DNA of 64,000 nt. Origin: an uncultured Erythrobacter sp. (GTDB lineage: Bacteria > Pseudomonadota > Alphaproteobacteria > Sphingomonadales > Sphingomonadaceae). Position numbers and translations under genes: made by a program. Positions 1-9,042 of this stretch are shown in pieces; position 1 is the first letter of the stretch; every line of letters starts with the position of its first letter. The stretch lies in the NCBI GenBank assembly GCA_947501005.1, contig CANMTU010000001.1, positions 248,001-312,000 of the forward strand. Direction: 5' to 3'. The notes beneath the pieces are model-generated. The model was not told where the DNA came from and did not search any database. It saw nothing but the letters and a program-made list of their open reading frames with translations.

Positions 1-731
1 CCTACGAAGTCGGCTTCAAGTATTCCCAGCGCAAATGGGGCTTCAGCCTGGTTGGCTTCCGGCAGGAGTTCAGCAACTTCCAGCTGAACACCTTCAACGG
101 CTCGGTCTTCCTGGTGCAGAACATCAATGGCTGCGATGCCGATCTGGCTGGCGGCGACCGTGATGCGAGCGCCACCACCGGCCGGTGCGATCCGGACGAT
201 GTCGCGCCGGGCGTGATTGCGCAGGGCGTCGAGTTCGAGACGACGCTCAACCCGATCCGCGATCTCGGCTTCACGCTGGGGCTTACCTATGCCGACACCA
301 GCTACGAGGACAATCTCGTAGGCGGCGACGATGGCACCCCGCTCGATCCGCAGCTGCGTCTGCTTGCCGGAGACAATCTGTCGAACGCACCGGAAATCGT
401 CGCGACGAGCTCGCTCACCTGGACTCCGCCGCTCGGCGACAGCGGGTTGGCCGGCCTGTTCTTCGTCAACGCTCGCATGAGCGATGACTACAACACCGGT
501 TCCGACCTGCTCTACGGCAAGGAGCAGGACTCGTTCGTGATCGTCAACGGCCGCGTCGGCGTGACCGGCATCGGCGGGCGCTTCGCGGTCGAAGGCTGGG
601 TGCAGAACCTGTTCGACGTGGACTACACGCAGGTTGCGTTCAACACGCCGTTCATCGCGCCGCAGCAGACCTACTCGGCCTATCTCGCCGAACCGCGGAC
701 CTACGGCATCACGCTGCGCGGCGAATTCTAA
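1..731 (+). CDS. TonB-dependent receptor, C-terminal part
   Basis: This is the carboxy-terminal end (about 242 residues, frame beginning at base 3) of an outer-membrane TonB-dependent receptor; its start lies outside the window. The visible part alternates aromatic and polar residues in the way of beta-barrel strands and long loops, includes the late-barrel pattern EGWVQNLFDVDY, and finishes with the usual strand ending in a terminal Phe (TYGITLRGEF). Such receptors import iron chelates, cobalamin, sugars or other bulky ligands using energy from TonB-ExbBD. The plug domain and ligand-specific neighbours are not visible, so the substrate cannot be named. A strong terminator follows at 761-790, so this is the last gene of its transcript. 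Confidence 0.9.
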   Translation, partial: YEVGFKYSQRKWGFSLVGFRQEFSNFQLNTFNGSVFLVQNINGCDADLAGGDRDASATTGRCDPDDVAPGVIAQGVEFETTLNPIRDLGFTLGLTYADTSYEDNLVGGDDGTPLDPQLRLLAGDNLSNAPEIVATSSLTWTPPLGDSGLAGLFFVNARMSDDYNTGSDLLYGKEQDSFVIVNGRVGVTGIGGRFAVEGWVQNLFDVDYTQVAFNTPFIAPQQTYSAYLAEPRTYGITLRGEF

Positions 732-760
732 GCCGCACAGGACAAGCCGGTCTGGAAGAG

Positions 761-790
761 GGGGCGCTCCGTTCGGGGCGCCCCTTTTTT
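761..790 (+). terminator. Rho-independent terminator after the TonB receptor
   Basis: A 7-bp GC stem (GGGGCGC at 761-767 paired with GCGCCCC at 778-784) is followed directly by six T residues at 785-790. It sits 30 bases after the receptor stop codon and ahead of the convergent YggS gene. Confidence 0.85.
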
Positions 791-834
791 GTGGGCCCGC
801 CTTTTTCGCGGCGTGCCTCGTTCGCGCTTCCGCC

Positions 835-1497
835 CTAGTCGCGTTTGCCGAACAGCGCGGTGCCGACGCGCACATGCGTCGCGCCCAGCATGATCGCGGT
901 TTCGTAGTCTCCGCTCATTCCCATGCTCCGGCCATCCAGCCCGTTGTCGCTCGCCAGCTTGTCGAGCAGGGCGAAGAACGGCGCGGGCTCGATGCCCTGC
1001 GGCGGCACGCACATCAGACCGGCGAGCGGAATGTCGGCGGCGCGCGCTTCTTCGATCAGTGCGGGCAGATCGCTAACGGCGCACCCGCCCTTCTGCTCCT
1101 CCGCGCCGATATCGACCTGGACGAAGCAGGGAACCCGCCGCCCGGTCTTGTCGAACGCCTTGCCGAGGGCCTTCACCAGGCTCGACCGGTCGAGCGAGTG
1201 GATGACGTCGAACAGCGCTGCCGCATCCTCCGCCTTGTTCGACTGCAACTGGCCGACCAGATGCAGGCGCACGTCAGGATAGCGCGCGCGCAGGTCCGGC
1301 CATTTGGCCTGCGCTTCCTGCACGCGATTCTCTCCGAAATCGCGGTGGTCCTGTTCCAGCAGGGGCACGATCGCGTCCGCCGGGTGGTGCTTGCCGATCG
1401 CCACGAGGGTCACGTCCCCGGGATCGCGCCTGGCCCTTTGGCAGGCATCGGCGATGTTTGCGCGAACCTGAGCGAGCGGAGTGTCTGCCTTTTCCAT
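835..1497 (-). CDS. YggS family pyridoxal-phosphate homeostasis protein
   Basis: A 220-residue single-domain protein with the alanine-racemase N-terminal barrel fold. It binds pyridoxal 5-phosphate without known catalytic turnover and helps keep PLP and amino-acid pools balanced in the cytoplasm. The PLP lysine is expected at K36 (VAIGKHHP), followed by the family hallmarks FGENRVQEA, LVGQLQSNK and, near the end, MGMSGDYETAI and VRVGTALFG, which line the phosphate site. Length is normal for the family. The start at 1497 faces a divergent thiamine-phosphate-synthase-like gene whose start is only 22 bases away, so the two probably share a very compact promoter region. Confidence 0.93.
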   Translation of the reverse strand: MEKADTPLAQVRANIADACQRARRDPGDVTLVAIGKHHPADAIVPLLEQDHRDFGENRVQEAQAKWPDLRARYPDVRLHLVGQLQSNKAEDAAALFDVIHSLDRSSLVKALGKAFDKTGRRVPCFVQVDIGAEEQKGGCAVSDLPALIEEARAADIPLAGLMCVPPQGIEPAPFFALLDKLASDNGLDGRSMGMSGDYETAIMLGATHVRVGTALFGKRD

Positions 1498-1519
1498 GGC
1501 ATCGCGCTATACCGCGCGA

Positions 1520-2071
1520 ATGGCTTCAGACCATCCCCTGCCGCTGCTCTGGCTGTTGAGCGATGCGCGCAACGACGCGCTGCTGGAGCAGGCGCTCGAT
1601 AATCTGCCGCCGGGATCGGGTTTCGTGTTCCGTCACTATCACCTGGGGCCGCCCGCCCGGCGGCGGCGGTTCGAGCGTTTGCGCACCCAGGCTGCCCGGT
1701 CGGGGCACTGCGTCCTGCTTGCCGGCCAAGAGGACTGGCCGGCGGCCGGCACCTATGGCGGCCAGCGCCGCCGGGCGGGCGGTCTGCACATCGCCACCGC
1801 ACACGACCGGGCGGAGATTTGCGCCGCCGCGCAGGACGGGGCAGACGGTCTGTTCCTCTCGCCGGTCTTCCCGACCGCCTCCCACCCCGCCGCCGCAACG
1901 CTCGGCATCGCGGGGTTCCGAGCGCTGGCGCAGGAAAGCCCGATACCGGTCATTGCGCTGGGCGGCATGGATGCGGAAAAGGCGCAGCGGCTCGACTGGC
2001 CGCGCTGGGGAGCGATCGACGGCTTGACGCCTCGCGCCCCCGCGCCGCATACTGCCGGGCCTACGGACTAG
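1520..2071 (+). CDS. Thiamine-phosphate-synthase-like (ThiE/TenI-type) protein
   Basis: A 183-residue alpha/beta-barrel protein. The segments GADGLFLSPVFPTASHP and PVIALGGM match the second half of the ThiE/TenI family, where the SPVF loop and the Gly-rich strand bind phosphate. The usual GVHLGQ-type motif is weak here (GGLHIATAHD), so I cannot tell a true thiamine-phosphate synthase, which joins HMP-PP and thiazole phosphate, from a related TenI-like protein. An in-frame ATG at 1481 exists, but that start would lie within the divergent YggS gene; ATG 1520 is preferred. The stop is 10 bases before ftsK. No TPP riboswitch is evident in the short leader. Confidence 0.72.
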   Translation: MASDHPLPLLWLLSDARNDALLEQALDNLPPGSGFVFRHYHLGPPARRRRFERLRTQAARSGHCVLLAGQEDWPAAGTYGGQRRRAGGLHIATAHDRAEICAAAQDGADGLFLSPVFPTASHPAAATLGIAGFRALAQESPIPVIALGGMDAEKAQRLDWPRWGAIDGLTPRAPAPHTAGPTD

Positions 2072-2081
2072 GGGACAAAAC

Positions 2082-4430
2082 ATGGCCACGCGCGCTGGCG
2101 CTCAACCCGATTGGCGGGCAGCCTTTCGCCGCTCGCTGCGGCGCGCGCTGCACATGGCGGGGGCGGCAATGCTGCTCGGCATCCTCCTGTTCCTGACGCT
2201 GTCGCTGGCGAGCTACACCCAGACCGATCCCAGCACCTCGACCGCCGCGGCGGCCGCGAACATCGCCAACTGGATGGGCGCGAGCGGGGCATGGCTGGCC
2301 GAACGCGTGTTCATGGCGTTCGGCCTGCCGGCATTGCTGCTGCTGCCGATGCTGTGGATCTCGGCGCGCCGGCTGTGGACCGGGGTCGAGGATGCGGACG
2401 AGGAGGAAACCCCGGGGCACTGGTGGGGGCCGTTCGGTCTGCTGCTGGCGGCGATGGCGCTGCTCGGGATCGTGATCTCGCTGCTGTTCGCCGATACGCC
2501 GGGGCCGTTTCCGGCGGGGGCGGGCGGGCTCGCCGGCCTCCTGGGCGCCAATGCGATCGAGGCGGTGGCGACGCGCTTCGGTGGCGGGCTGTCGGGCTGG
2601 ATCGTCGGCCTGATCGGGCTGATCGCGCTGGGCGGCGGTCTTGCGCTGACCGCCCGGGTCTTCGCGCTCGACTGGGCGCAGTTCTTCACCCTGCCCGATT
2701 TCCTGCGCCGCCGGGTCGAGACGGGCGAATTCGACCTGCCGCTGCTGCCCAGGAAAGCCGCGGAGGAAAAGCCGGAGAAGACCCGCCGCAAACCCGCGCC
2801 GGTCGAAGCGGCCGAGGAACCCGCGCCCCCTCGCCGCGCGCCCGAAATCGCCGACCCGCTGCCCGCGCCCGCCCAATCCCGCCCGGCAACCGCGATCCAG
2901 CGCGACATGTTCGCCAACTACCAATTGCCAAGCCACGATTTGCTGACCGATGCGCCGCCCCATACCGCGCAGAAGCTCGACAAGATCGCGCTCGAACGCA
3001 ATGCCCGCCTGCTCGAGAACGTGCTCGACGACTTCAACGTCAAGGGCGAGATCACGGCGGTTCGCGCCGGCCCGGTCGTCACCATGTACGAGCTGGAACC
3101 GGCGCCGGGCATCAAGGCCAGCCGCGTGGTCGGCCTGGCCGAAGACATCGCCCGCAACATGAGCGCGATCAGCGCCCGGGTCTCGCCCATTCCGGGCCGT
3201 ACGGTGATCGGCATCGAACTGCCCAATGCCGACCGCCAGATGGTGAGCTACAAGGAATTGGCGACCTCGGCCGCCTTCGTCGACAGCAAGGGCAGCCTGC
3301 CGATGATCCTCGGCAAGGACATCGCGGGCGAGCCGATCGTCGCCGATCTTGCCGCCATGCCGCATCTGCTGGTCGCCGGCACCACCGGGTCGGGCAAGTC
3401 GGTCGGCCTCAACACGATCCTGCTCTCGCTGCTCTACCGCTTCACGCCCGACGAGTGCCGCCTGATCCTGATCGATCCCAAGGTGCTGGAACTCAAGACC
3501 TACGACGATATCCCGCATCTCCTCTCGCCGGTCGTCACTGAGCCTGCGAAATCGGTCCGCGCCCTGAAATGGGCGGTCGAGGAAATGGAGAAACGCTACC
3601 GGATGATGAGCAGCGTGAATTCGCGCAACATCGCCGGCTTCAACGAGAAGGTCCGCTCTGCCGCAGCCAAGGGCGCGCCGCTTGGCCGCCGGGTGCAGAC
3701 CGGCTTCGATGCGGAGACCGGCGAGGAACTGTACGAGGAAGAGCAGCTCGATTATCAGCCGCTGCCCCTGATCGTGCTGATCGTCGACGAGCTGGCCGAT
3801 CTGATGGTTACGGTGGGCAAAGAGATCGAGGTCCTGATCCAGCGCCTCAGCCAGAAGAGCCGCGCGGCGGGCATCCACCTCATCATGGCGACGCAGCGCC
3901 CCTCGGTCGACGTCATCACCGGTGTCATCAAGGCCAATCTGCCGACCCGCATCAGCTTCAAGGTGACCAGCCGGATCGACAGCCGCACCATTCTGGGCGA
4001 GCAGGGCGCCGAACAGCTGCTGGGCAAGGGCGATATGCTCTACAAGCCCAACACCGGCGCGATGGTCCGCGTCCACGGCCCCTTCGTGGCGGACGACGAA
4101 GTGGAGCGGGTGGCCGATCACTGGCGCGCGCAGGGCAAGCCCGCCTATGTCGACGCGGTTACGGAAGAACCGGAAGATGGCGGCGGTTACAATTTCGAGG
4201 ACGAGTTCACCGCGTCCGACAATCCGGAGGAGCGCAAGTATCGCCAGGCCTGCCAGATCGTGATCGAGAATCAGAAGGCGAGCGGCAGCTGGCTCCAGCG
4301 GCAGATGGGCGTCGGCTACAACACCGCCGCCAAATGGATCGAGCGGATGGAGGAAGAAGGGCTGGTCGGCGCCGCCAACCATGTCGGCCGGCGCGAGATT
4401 TTCCGCGACCAGGACGGCAACCCGCTCTAG
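2082..4430 (+). CDS. ftsK: DNA translocase FtsK
   Basis: A 782-residue FtsK/SpoIIIE translocase, which pumps chromosomal DNA through the closing septum and activates dimer resolution at dif. The N-terminal 200 residues contain about four hydrophobic membrane segments (near 25-45, 80-97, 125-145, 175-200). A short Pro/Ala/Glu-rich linker (about 220-275) replaces the long linker of E. coli FtsK. The RecA-like motor follows, with Walker A GTTGSGKS near residue 434 and Walker B LIVDELADLM near 567. The gamma winged-helix domain that reads KOPS sites is at about 720-782 (SGSWLQRQMGVGYNTAAKWI). It lies 10 bases after the ThiE-like gene and 9 bases before the DUF389 gene, so co-transcription is likely. 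Confidence 0.97.
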   Translation: MATRAGAQPDWRAAFRRSLRRALHMAGAAMLLGILLFLTLSLASYTQTDPSTSTAAAAANIANWMGASGAWLAERVFMAFGLPALLLLPMLWISARRLWTGVEDADEEETPGHWWGPFGLLLAAMALLGIVISLLFADTPGPFPAGAGGLAGLLGANAIEAVATRFGGGLSGWIVGLIGLIALGGGLALTARVFALDWAQFFTLPDFLRRRVETGEFDLPLLPRKAAEEKPEKTRRKPAPVEAAEEPAPPRRAPEIADPLPAPAQSRPATAIQRDMFANYQLPSHDLLTDAPPHTAQKLDKIALERNARLLENVLDDFNVKGEITAVRAGPVVTMYELEPAPGIKASRVVGLAEDIARNMSAISARVSPIPGRTVIGIELPNADRQMVSYKELATSAAFVDSKGSLPMILGKDIAGEPIVADLAAMPHLLVAGTTGSGKSVGLNTILLSLLYRFTPDECRLILIDPKVLELKTYDDIPHLLSPVVTEPAKSVRALKWAVEEMEKRYRMMSSVNSRNIAGFNEKVRSAAAKGAPLGRRVQTGFDAETGEELYEEEQLDYQPLPLIVLIVDELADLMVTVGKEIEVLIQRLSQKSRAAGIHLIMATQRPSVDVITGVIKANLPTRISFKVTSRIDSRTILGEQGAEQLLGKGDMLYKPNTGAMVRVHGPFVADDEVERVADHWRAQGKPAYVDAVTEEPEDGGGYNFEDEFTASDNPEERKYRQACQIVIENQKASGSWLQRQMGVGYNTAAKWIERMEEEGLVGAANHVGRREIFRDQDGNPL

Positions 4431-4439
4431 CCCCTCCGC

Positions 4440-6047
4440 ATGTCCGAAACCGCTTCCCTACGATCTCCCGCTGCCGACCCTGCCGATGCCGCGGAACCCG
4501 GCGATGCAGATGGCGAAAACACCACCCGTGAGCGCAAACCCCCTGGCTGGGTCTACAGCCCGCTCGGCCGGGCGCTGGTGCCGCTGCGGCGCTGGTGGCT
4601 CGACCGGGTCATCGAGGATGTCGACCACACCGAGGTGATCGCCAAGATCGCGAGCGATAGCACCACCTCGCCGCGCTACATCTTCATGACCATGATGTCG
4701 GCCGGCATCGCCATTCTCGGCATGCTGCTGTCCTCGCCGGCGGTGGTGATCGGGGCGATGCTTCTGTCGCCTCTGATGAGCCCGATCCTGGGGGCCGGTT
4801 TCGCACTCACATCGGGCAAGATCAAATGGCTGCGGATCAGCGTGCGGGCGCTGTTCATCGGCAGCGTCGCGGCGGTCGCCTTCACCGCGCTGATCGTGCT
4901 GGTCTCGCCCTTGCAGACGATGACGCCCGAGATCGCCTCGCGCACACGGCCCAATCTGTTCGACCTGCTGGTTGCGCTGTTCTCCTCGCTCGCCGGGTCC
5001 TATGCGATGATCCGCGGGCGCGAGGGCACGATCGTGGGCGTCGCCATCGCCACCGCCCTGATGCCGCCGCTGGCCGCGGTGGGATACGGGCTGGCGACGA
5101 TGAACTGGACGGTCTTCCTCGGCGCGCTGGCGCTGTATGTGACCAACTTCCTCACCATCGCGCTGACCGCCACGATCATGGCGCGCCTCTACGGCTTCCG
5201 CACCGATCTTTCGACCCGGCAGGGCTGGTTCCAGAATTTCGGCATCTTCGTGGTGTTCGTCGCGCTGGCCGTGCCGCTCGGCCTCTCCCTGCGCCAGATC
5301 GCGCTGGAGGCGAACGCGCAGCGGGTGGTGCAGGCGGCGATCGCCGCAAGCTTTCCCGAGGATGCGCAGGTCAGCGATGCGAGCATCGACTGGGAAAGCG
5401 AACCGCTTTTGATTTCCGGTATCGTCTTCACGCCCGCCTTCAACGCGGCGGCCAATAGCGAGATCTCGCGCCGGCTGCAGGACGATCTCCTTCGCACGGT
5501 GACGGTGCAGATCGAGCAGTTCCAGGTCGGCACCGATCCCGGCGCGGCGGAGCAGGCGCAACTGGCACAGGCACGCGCCGCCCAGCAGGCCGAGGCGAGC
5601 GAGCGGCAGATCGCCGCGCTGACGGAGAACCTCGCGCTGGTAGCTGGGGTCGAGCGGTCGGCGGTCGTCGTCGATCGCGAACACAACCGCGCCATCGTGC
5701 GGGCGCGGCCGCTTCCCGGGCTGACGCTGGCGGGCTGGCGCATCCTCGAACGGCGCGCGGCGGCCAATACGCCGGGCTGGGAGGTCGAGCTGCGACCGCC
5801 GCTGCTGGCCCTGCCGTCGATTCCGTTGAACGAGGAAGGCGAAGCGACGGCGGAAGGCGAGCAGGCCCGCGCCGTCATCGCATGGGCGGCCCGCCGGCTC
5901 GATATGCCGGTCGTCCTCACGGGCGGCGATGCCGAGGCACGCGATTCGCTGGCGCAGTCGCTTACGGAGGCGGGCGTGACACTTACGCAAACCGAAGGCG
6001 GCCCGGCCGATGCGATCGAAGCGCGCTGGCAGATGCCCGAGCAATAA
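4440..6047 (+). CDS. DUF389 family membrane protein
   Basis: A 535-residue integral membrane protein. After an acidic N-terminus, residues about 80-290 form a bundle of hydrophobic helices with the DUF389 signatures GAMLLSPLMSP and VAIATALMPPLA, which look like two copies of one re-entrant element. The C-terminal 240 residues are soluble, with a coiled, Ala/Gln/Glu-rich stretch near 360-400 and a region resembling an OmpA/BON-like fold that I cannot assign firmly. The biochemical role of DUF389 proteins is not established. It starts 9 bases after ftsK stops, which may simply be close packing. Confidence 0.85.
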   Translation: MSETASLRSPAADPADAAEPGDADGENTTRERKPPGWVYSPLGRALVPLRRWWLDRVIEDVDHTEVIAKIASDSTTSPRYIFMTMMSAGIAILGMLLSSPAVVIGAMLLSPLMSPILGAGFALTSGKIKWLRISVRALFIGSVAAVAFTALIVLVSPLQTMTPEIASRTRPNLFDLLVALFSSLAGSYAMIRGREGTIVGVAIATALMPPLAAVGYGLATMNWTVFLGALALYVTNFLTIALTATIMARLYGFRTDLSTRQGWFQNFGIFVVFVALAVPLGLSLRQIALEANAQRVVQAAIAASFPEDAQVSDASIDWESEPLLISGIVFTPAFNAAANSEISRRLQDDLLRTVTVQIEQFQVGTDPGAAEQAQLAQARAAQQAEASERQIAALTENLALVAGVERSAVVVDREHNRAIVRARPLPGLTLAGWRILERRAAANTPGWEVELRPPLLALPSIPLNEEGEATAEGEQARAVIAWAARRLDMPVVLTGGDAEARDSLAQSLTEAGVTLTQTEGGPADAIEARWQMPEQ

Positions 6048-6125
6048 GATTACACGCCACGCGCTCCGCTTGCCGCGCCCCTGCGGCGGGCGTAACGGCG
6101 GCTGCAAATCCAGGAGAGAATTGCC

Positions 6126-7244
6126 ATGCGCGTCGGATGTCCGAAGGAAATCAAGAACCATGAATACCGCGTCGGCCTGACGCCCGAAAGCGCGCACGAA
6201 CTGGTGGCGCAGGGCAACGAGGTCTGGATCGAGAGCGGCGCCGGCCTCGGCATCGATGCGACCGACCAGCAATACATGGCCGCCGGGGCGAAGATCGTCG
6301 ACGGGCCGGACCCGATCTTCGCCAAGTGCGAGATGGTGGTGAAGGTCAAGGAACCGCAGGCGGACGAGCGCAAGAAGCTGCGCGAGGGGCAGATTCTCTA
6401 CACCTATCTCCACCTTGCGCCCGATCCCGATCAGACCCGCGATCTGGTCGACAGCGGCGTGACTGCCATCGCCTACGAGACGGTGACCGGCCCGCGCGGC
6501 CAGCTCCCGCTCCTGAAGCCGATGAGCCAGGTCGCCGGGCGGATGAGCGTGCAGGCCGGCGCCTCGGCGCTGGAAAAGGCGCATGGCGGGCGCGGCGTGC
6601 TGCTGGGCGGCGTCCCGGGCGTGATGCCGGGCAAGGTCGTGGTGATCGGCGGCGGCGTGGTCGGCTTCAACGCGGCGCAGATGGCGGTCGGCCTTGGCGC
6701 CAACGTCACCATCCTCGACCGCGATCCAGAAACGCTGGAAAAGGTCGGCACCCATTTCGAGGCGCGGGCCAGCACCCGCTTTTCCAACGCCGCCAACCTG
6801 CTGGATGCGGTGAGCGGGGCGGACCTCGTGATCGGCGCGGTCCTGATCCCCGGCGCCGCGGCCCCCAAGCTGGTGACCCGCAACATGCTGAAACGCATGC
6901 AAAAGGGTGCAGTGCTGGTCGACGTGGCGATCGATCAGGGCGGCTGCTTCGAAACCTCGAAGCCCACCACCCATGCCGAACCGACCTATGTGGTGGACGA
7001 TGTGGTGCATTACTGCGTCGCCAACATGCCCGGCGCCGTGGCCCGCACCAGCACCTATGCGCTCAATAACGTGACTTTGCCCCACGCCCTGCGCATCGCG
7101 AGCCTCGGCTGGAAAGAGGCACTCAAGAGCGACCCGCATCTGGCGGAAGGGCTGAACGTCCATGCAGGCCAGGTCAGCTACCAGGCGGTGGCCGAGGAAC
7201 TGGGCTACGAATATCGGACGGCGGCGGATATTCTGGGGATTTGA
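6126..7244 (+). CDS. ald: Alanine dehydrogenase
   Basis: A 372-residue NAD-dependent L-alanine dehydrogenase, interconverting L-alanine with pyruvate and ammonia in the cytoplasm. The N-terminus ([19 protein letters not shown]) is diagnostic. The two catalytic positions known from the family fall exactly where expected: K75 (VKVKEP) and H96 (YLHLAPD). The Rossmann fold begins near residue 175 with [11 protein letters not shown] and continues to an aspartate suited to NAD ribose binding (TILDRD). A ribosome site AGGAGAG lies 8 bases before the ATG. The gene stands alone, followed by a low-G+C region; no adjacent Lrp-type regulator is present. Confidence 0.97.
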   Translation: MRVGCPKEIKNHEYRVGLTPESAHELVAQGNEVWIESGAGLGIDATDQQYMAAGAKIVDGPDPIFAKCEMVVKVKEPQADERKKLREGQILYTYLHLAPDPDQTRDLVDSGVTAIAYETVTGPRGQLPLLKPMSQVAGRMSVQAGASALEKAHGGRGVLLGGVPGVMPGKVVVIGGGVVGFNAAQMAVGLGANVTILDRDPETLEKVGTHFEARASTRFSNAANLLDAVSGADLVIGAVLIPGAAAPKLVTRNMLKRMQKGAVLVDVAIDQGGCFETSKPTTHAEPTYVVDDVVHYCVANMPGAVARTSTYALNNVTLPHALRIASLGWKEALKSDPHLAEGLNVHAGQVSYQAVAEELGYEYRTAADILGI

Positions 7245-7767
7245 GGGGGCGGACGGCGGCTTGCGCCTCGATTGCGGTCGCTCGTGGTCTTAGCCATGCC
7301 GCCTAGAGGCCGTCGTTTATTTCAAGCCTAGTGGTTCTCACGCAATGACGGAAATGGGGTGGTTAGCGGACGTTGCAGCGTCTCGGAGACACGGCCTGAC
7401 CGCTTTGTGGCTATTGTCCCAAAACAGACGCATCATCTTCGCGTAATTGTGCGTCGCCGGAAATTTCTCCATACGATTTCGCTTCTGCTCTGGCACCGTA
7501 ATCGGATAGACCAGCATGGGAGGTTTTCAGCCGTAGGCGGACATTCTCCGTAAGGGTTTCACGTCTTATCTACTTGGGATTCGAACGGTTCAGGTGCTGC
7601 ATACGGTCGGGGAGAAATTGAAAGCATTCGTCACTGTCGATGCGAAAGGGGTATCGGTTAACTTATTTCTCGAACTGTTCGACAAGCCTTTCTTGACAGA
7701 CTCACTTGATATCCAGGCAAACGATCGTTGAAGCGAATAAGAGAAAAAACAAGATGATAGCTTCCGA
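7245..7767. other. Low-G+C intergenic region without a convincing gene
   Basis: These 523 bases separate ald from the FkbM methyltransferase gene. A 60-base sample at 7621-7680 is 43% G+C, against 67% in a sample inside ald. A frame open from 7537 to 7731 with no good start codon, and a short frame at 7359-7553, look like decayed coding remnants; neither resembles a protein I know. The last part probably holds the promoter of the methyltransferase gene, but I could not pick out a convincing pair of boxes. Confidence 0.6.
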
Positions 7768-8502
7768 ATGAAAATGTCAAAAAAGCGGCGCGCGCGGCTC
7801 CTACTGGAGCGCCTCTCAGGGCTTCACATCATGCGAGAGCTGCCGGCTGGAATTGCCATCGCGCATGACATCCAGAAGTTCGCTCCCGGGTTTGAAATTC
7901 GGACGATCTTCGACATCGGTGCAAACGAAGGGCAATCTGCACTGCAGTTCGCAGGAGATTTCCCTAAGGCGAAGATTCATAGCTTTGAACCGGCTACCCG
8001 GATCTATGAGAAGCTGCGCGCAAAAACCGCTCATCTGCCCAATGTCCAATGCCATAATTACGCAATCGGTGCCGAAACCTCCGAGAAGCAGTTCGTGGTG
8101 AAGAACCTTGTCTCTCATATCATGGCAGCGGACGAGAGCGTTACAGGTCAAGAACTCCAGACGGTACAGGTCCGACGCTTGTCTGAGGTATCCGAGCAGC
8201 TTGCTGACCGGATAAGCTTACTGAAGATCGACACGGAGGGCCACGACTTTGAGGTTCTGCTCGGCGGTGAAAGTCTTTTCGACACCGCATCTGTTGATTT
8301 GGTTATTGTCGAAGCCGGCCTATACCCAGAGAACGACCGGCATGTTCCTATGCGCAGATTTCAAGACTGGTTTGAAGAGCGGGGATATTGCCTGTTCGGT
8401 ATTTACGAACAAACCCACGAATTCACCGGCGAACCTCTTCTAAGGCGCGGGAATGTCGCGTTCATCTCACCGGAAGTGCGGCGAAAGCATCGGCGTTTCT
8501 AG
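7768..8502 (+). CDS. FkbM family methyltransferase
   Basis: A 244-residue SAM-dependent methyltransferase. SAM motif I is FDIGANEG near residue 49, an acidic residue for the ribose follows in IHSFEPA, and the FkbM hallmark LLKIDTEGHDFEVLLG is near 152-167. FkbM enzymes O-methylate varied substrates, often sugars of polysaccharides or secondary metabolites; no substrate can be read here because no glycosyltransferases or capsule genes sit nearby. Base composition is unlike its neighbours (50% and 53% G+C in two 60-base samples), with more A/T-ending codons, suggesting recent transfer. ATG 7768 is followed by a second ATG at 7774 that could also serve. Confidence 0.88.
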   Translation: MKMSKKRRARLLLERLSGLHIMRELPAGIAIAHDIQKFAPGFEIRTIFDIGANEGQSALQFAGDFPKAKIHSFEPATRIYEKLRAKTAHLPNVQCHNYAIGAETSEKQFVVKNLVSHIMAADESVTGQELQTVQVRRLSEVSEQLADRISLLKIDTEGHDFEVLLGGESLFDTASVDLVIVEAGLYPENDRHVPMRRFQDWFEERGYCLFGIYEQTHEFTGEPLLRRGNVAFISPEVRRKHRRF

Positions 8503-8640
8503 CGCACCCTACTGTTCCCAGTCCGCTTGATCGGTATTCCTATCCTGCGTTCGGCCACACCCGCATGCTGAAGACGCGCCCGCCGTCTTTAGGGCAGTCG
8601 CTTCCTCTATGTCGGCGCAGGGGTCGTTAGAAAGCAGCCG

Positions 8641-9042
8641 CTACTCCCTCGCCAGAAACGGCCCCGCCACCGCGTTCGTAATCCGCGCCGGCCGCCCGCT
8701 CTCCCGATCGATCATTGCCCAGGTCGAGCGGACTGCGACCAACAGCTTGCCCCCCGCATCGTGGAAGTCCACGCAGCGGTCGAACTTCGCACCCTTTGGC
8801 TTGCCCGGGATGTAGGTGGTGCCGGTCACGGTCTCGCCTGCGCCGACATTGCCGCGATAGTCGATCTCGTGCCGCACCACGACCCAGACGTAGCGATCGA
8901 CCACCGCCGAATCGGCCGCCGCGCGCCAGTGCGCTGTCGCGATATCCTGTACCCAGCGCACCCATACGGCGTTGTTGACATGGCCCAACTCGTCGATGTG
9001 TTCGGGCCGGGCGACGAACTCGCGCTCGTAGCTGTTGCTCAC
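8641..9042 (-). CDS. Acyl-CoA thioesterase, hotdog fold (4HBT/YbgC-like)
   Basis: A 133-residue single-hotdog protein. The motif DELGHVNNAVWVRW is the active-site helix of the 4-hydroxybenzoyl-CoA thioesterase family, with the catalytic Asp followed by GHVNN; YVWVVVRHEIDYRG is the second conserved strand. It probably hydrolyses a cytoplasmic acyl-CoA of unknown chain type. I place the start at a GTG (9042) that overlaps the TGA of the upstream peptidase gene by four bases (GTGA), a typical translational coupling; an ATG at 9063 would add seven residues and overlap more. Acting downstream of a secreted peptidase is probably coincidental. Confidence 0.85.
   Translation of the reverse strand: MSNSYEREFVARPEHIDELGHVNNAVWVRWVQDIATAHWRAAADSAVVDRYVWVVVRHEIDYRGNVGAGETVTGTTYIPGKPKGAKFDRCVDFHDAGGKLLVAVRSTWAMIDRESGRPARITNAVAGPFLARE

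Noticed and set aside
1498-1519. TPP riboswitch ahead of the ThiE-like gene
   Set aside because: The gap to the divergent gene is 22 bases, far too short for a riboswitch.
2061-4382. A 773-codon open frame on the minus strand opposite ftsK
   Set aside because: It mirrors ftsK in a high-G+C genome, where antisense frames remain open; composition (His/Arg/Asp/Gly-rich, no motifs) is that of a shadow.
4458-7163. A 901-codon minus-strand open frame spanning the DUF389 and ald genes
   Set aside because: It runs across two well-supported genes and the gap between them, has no recognisable domain and the low-complexity make-up of an antisense frame.
7359-7553. A 64-residue frame in the low-G+C gap
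   Set aside because: No ribosome site, no similarity I recognise and a basic, random-looking composition; treated as a remnant.
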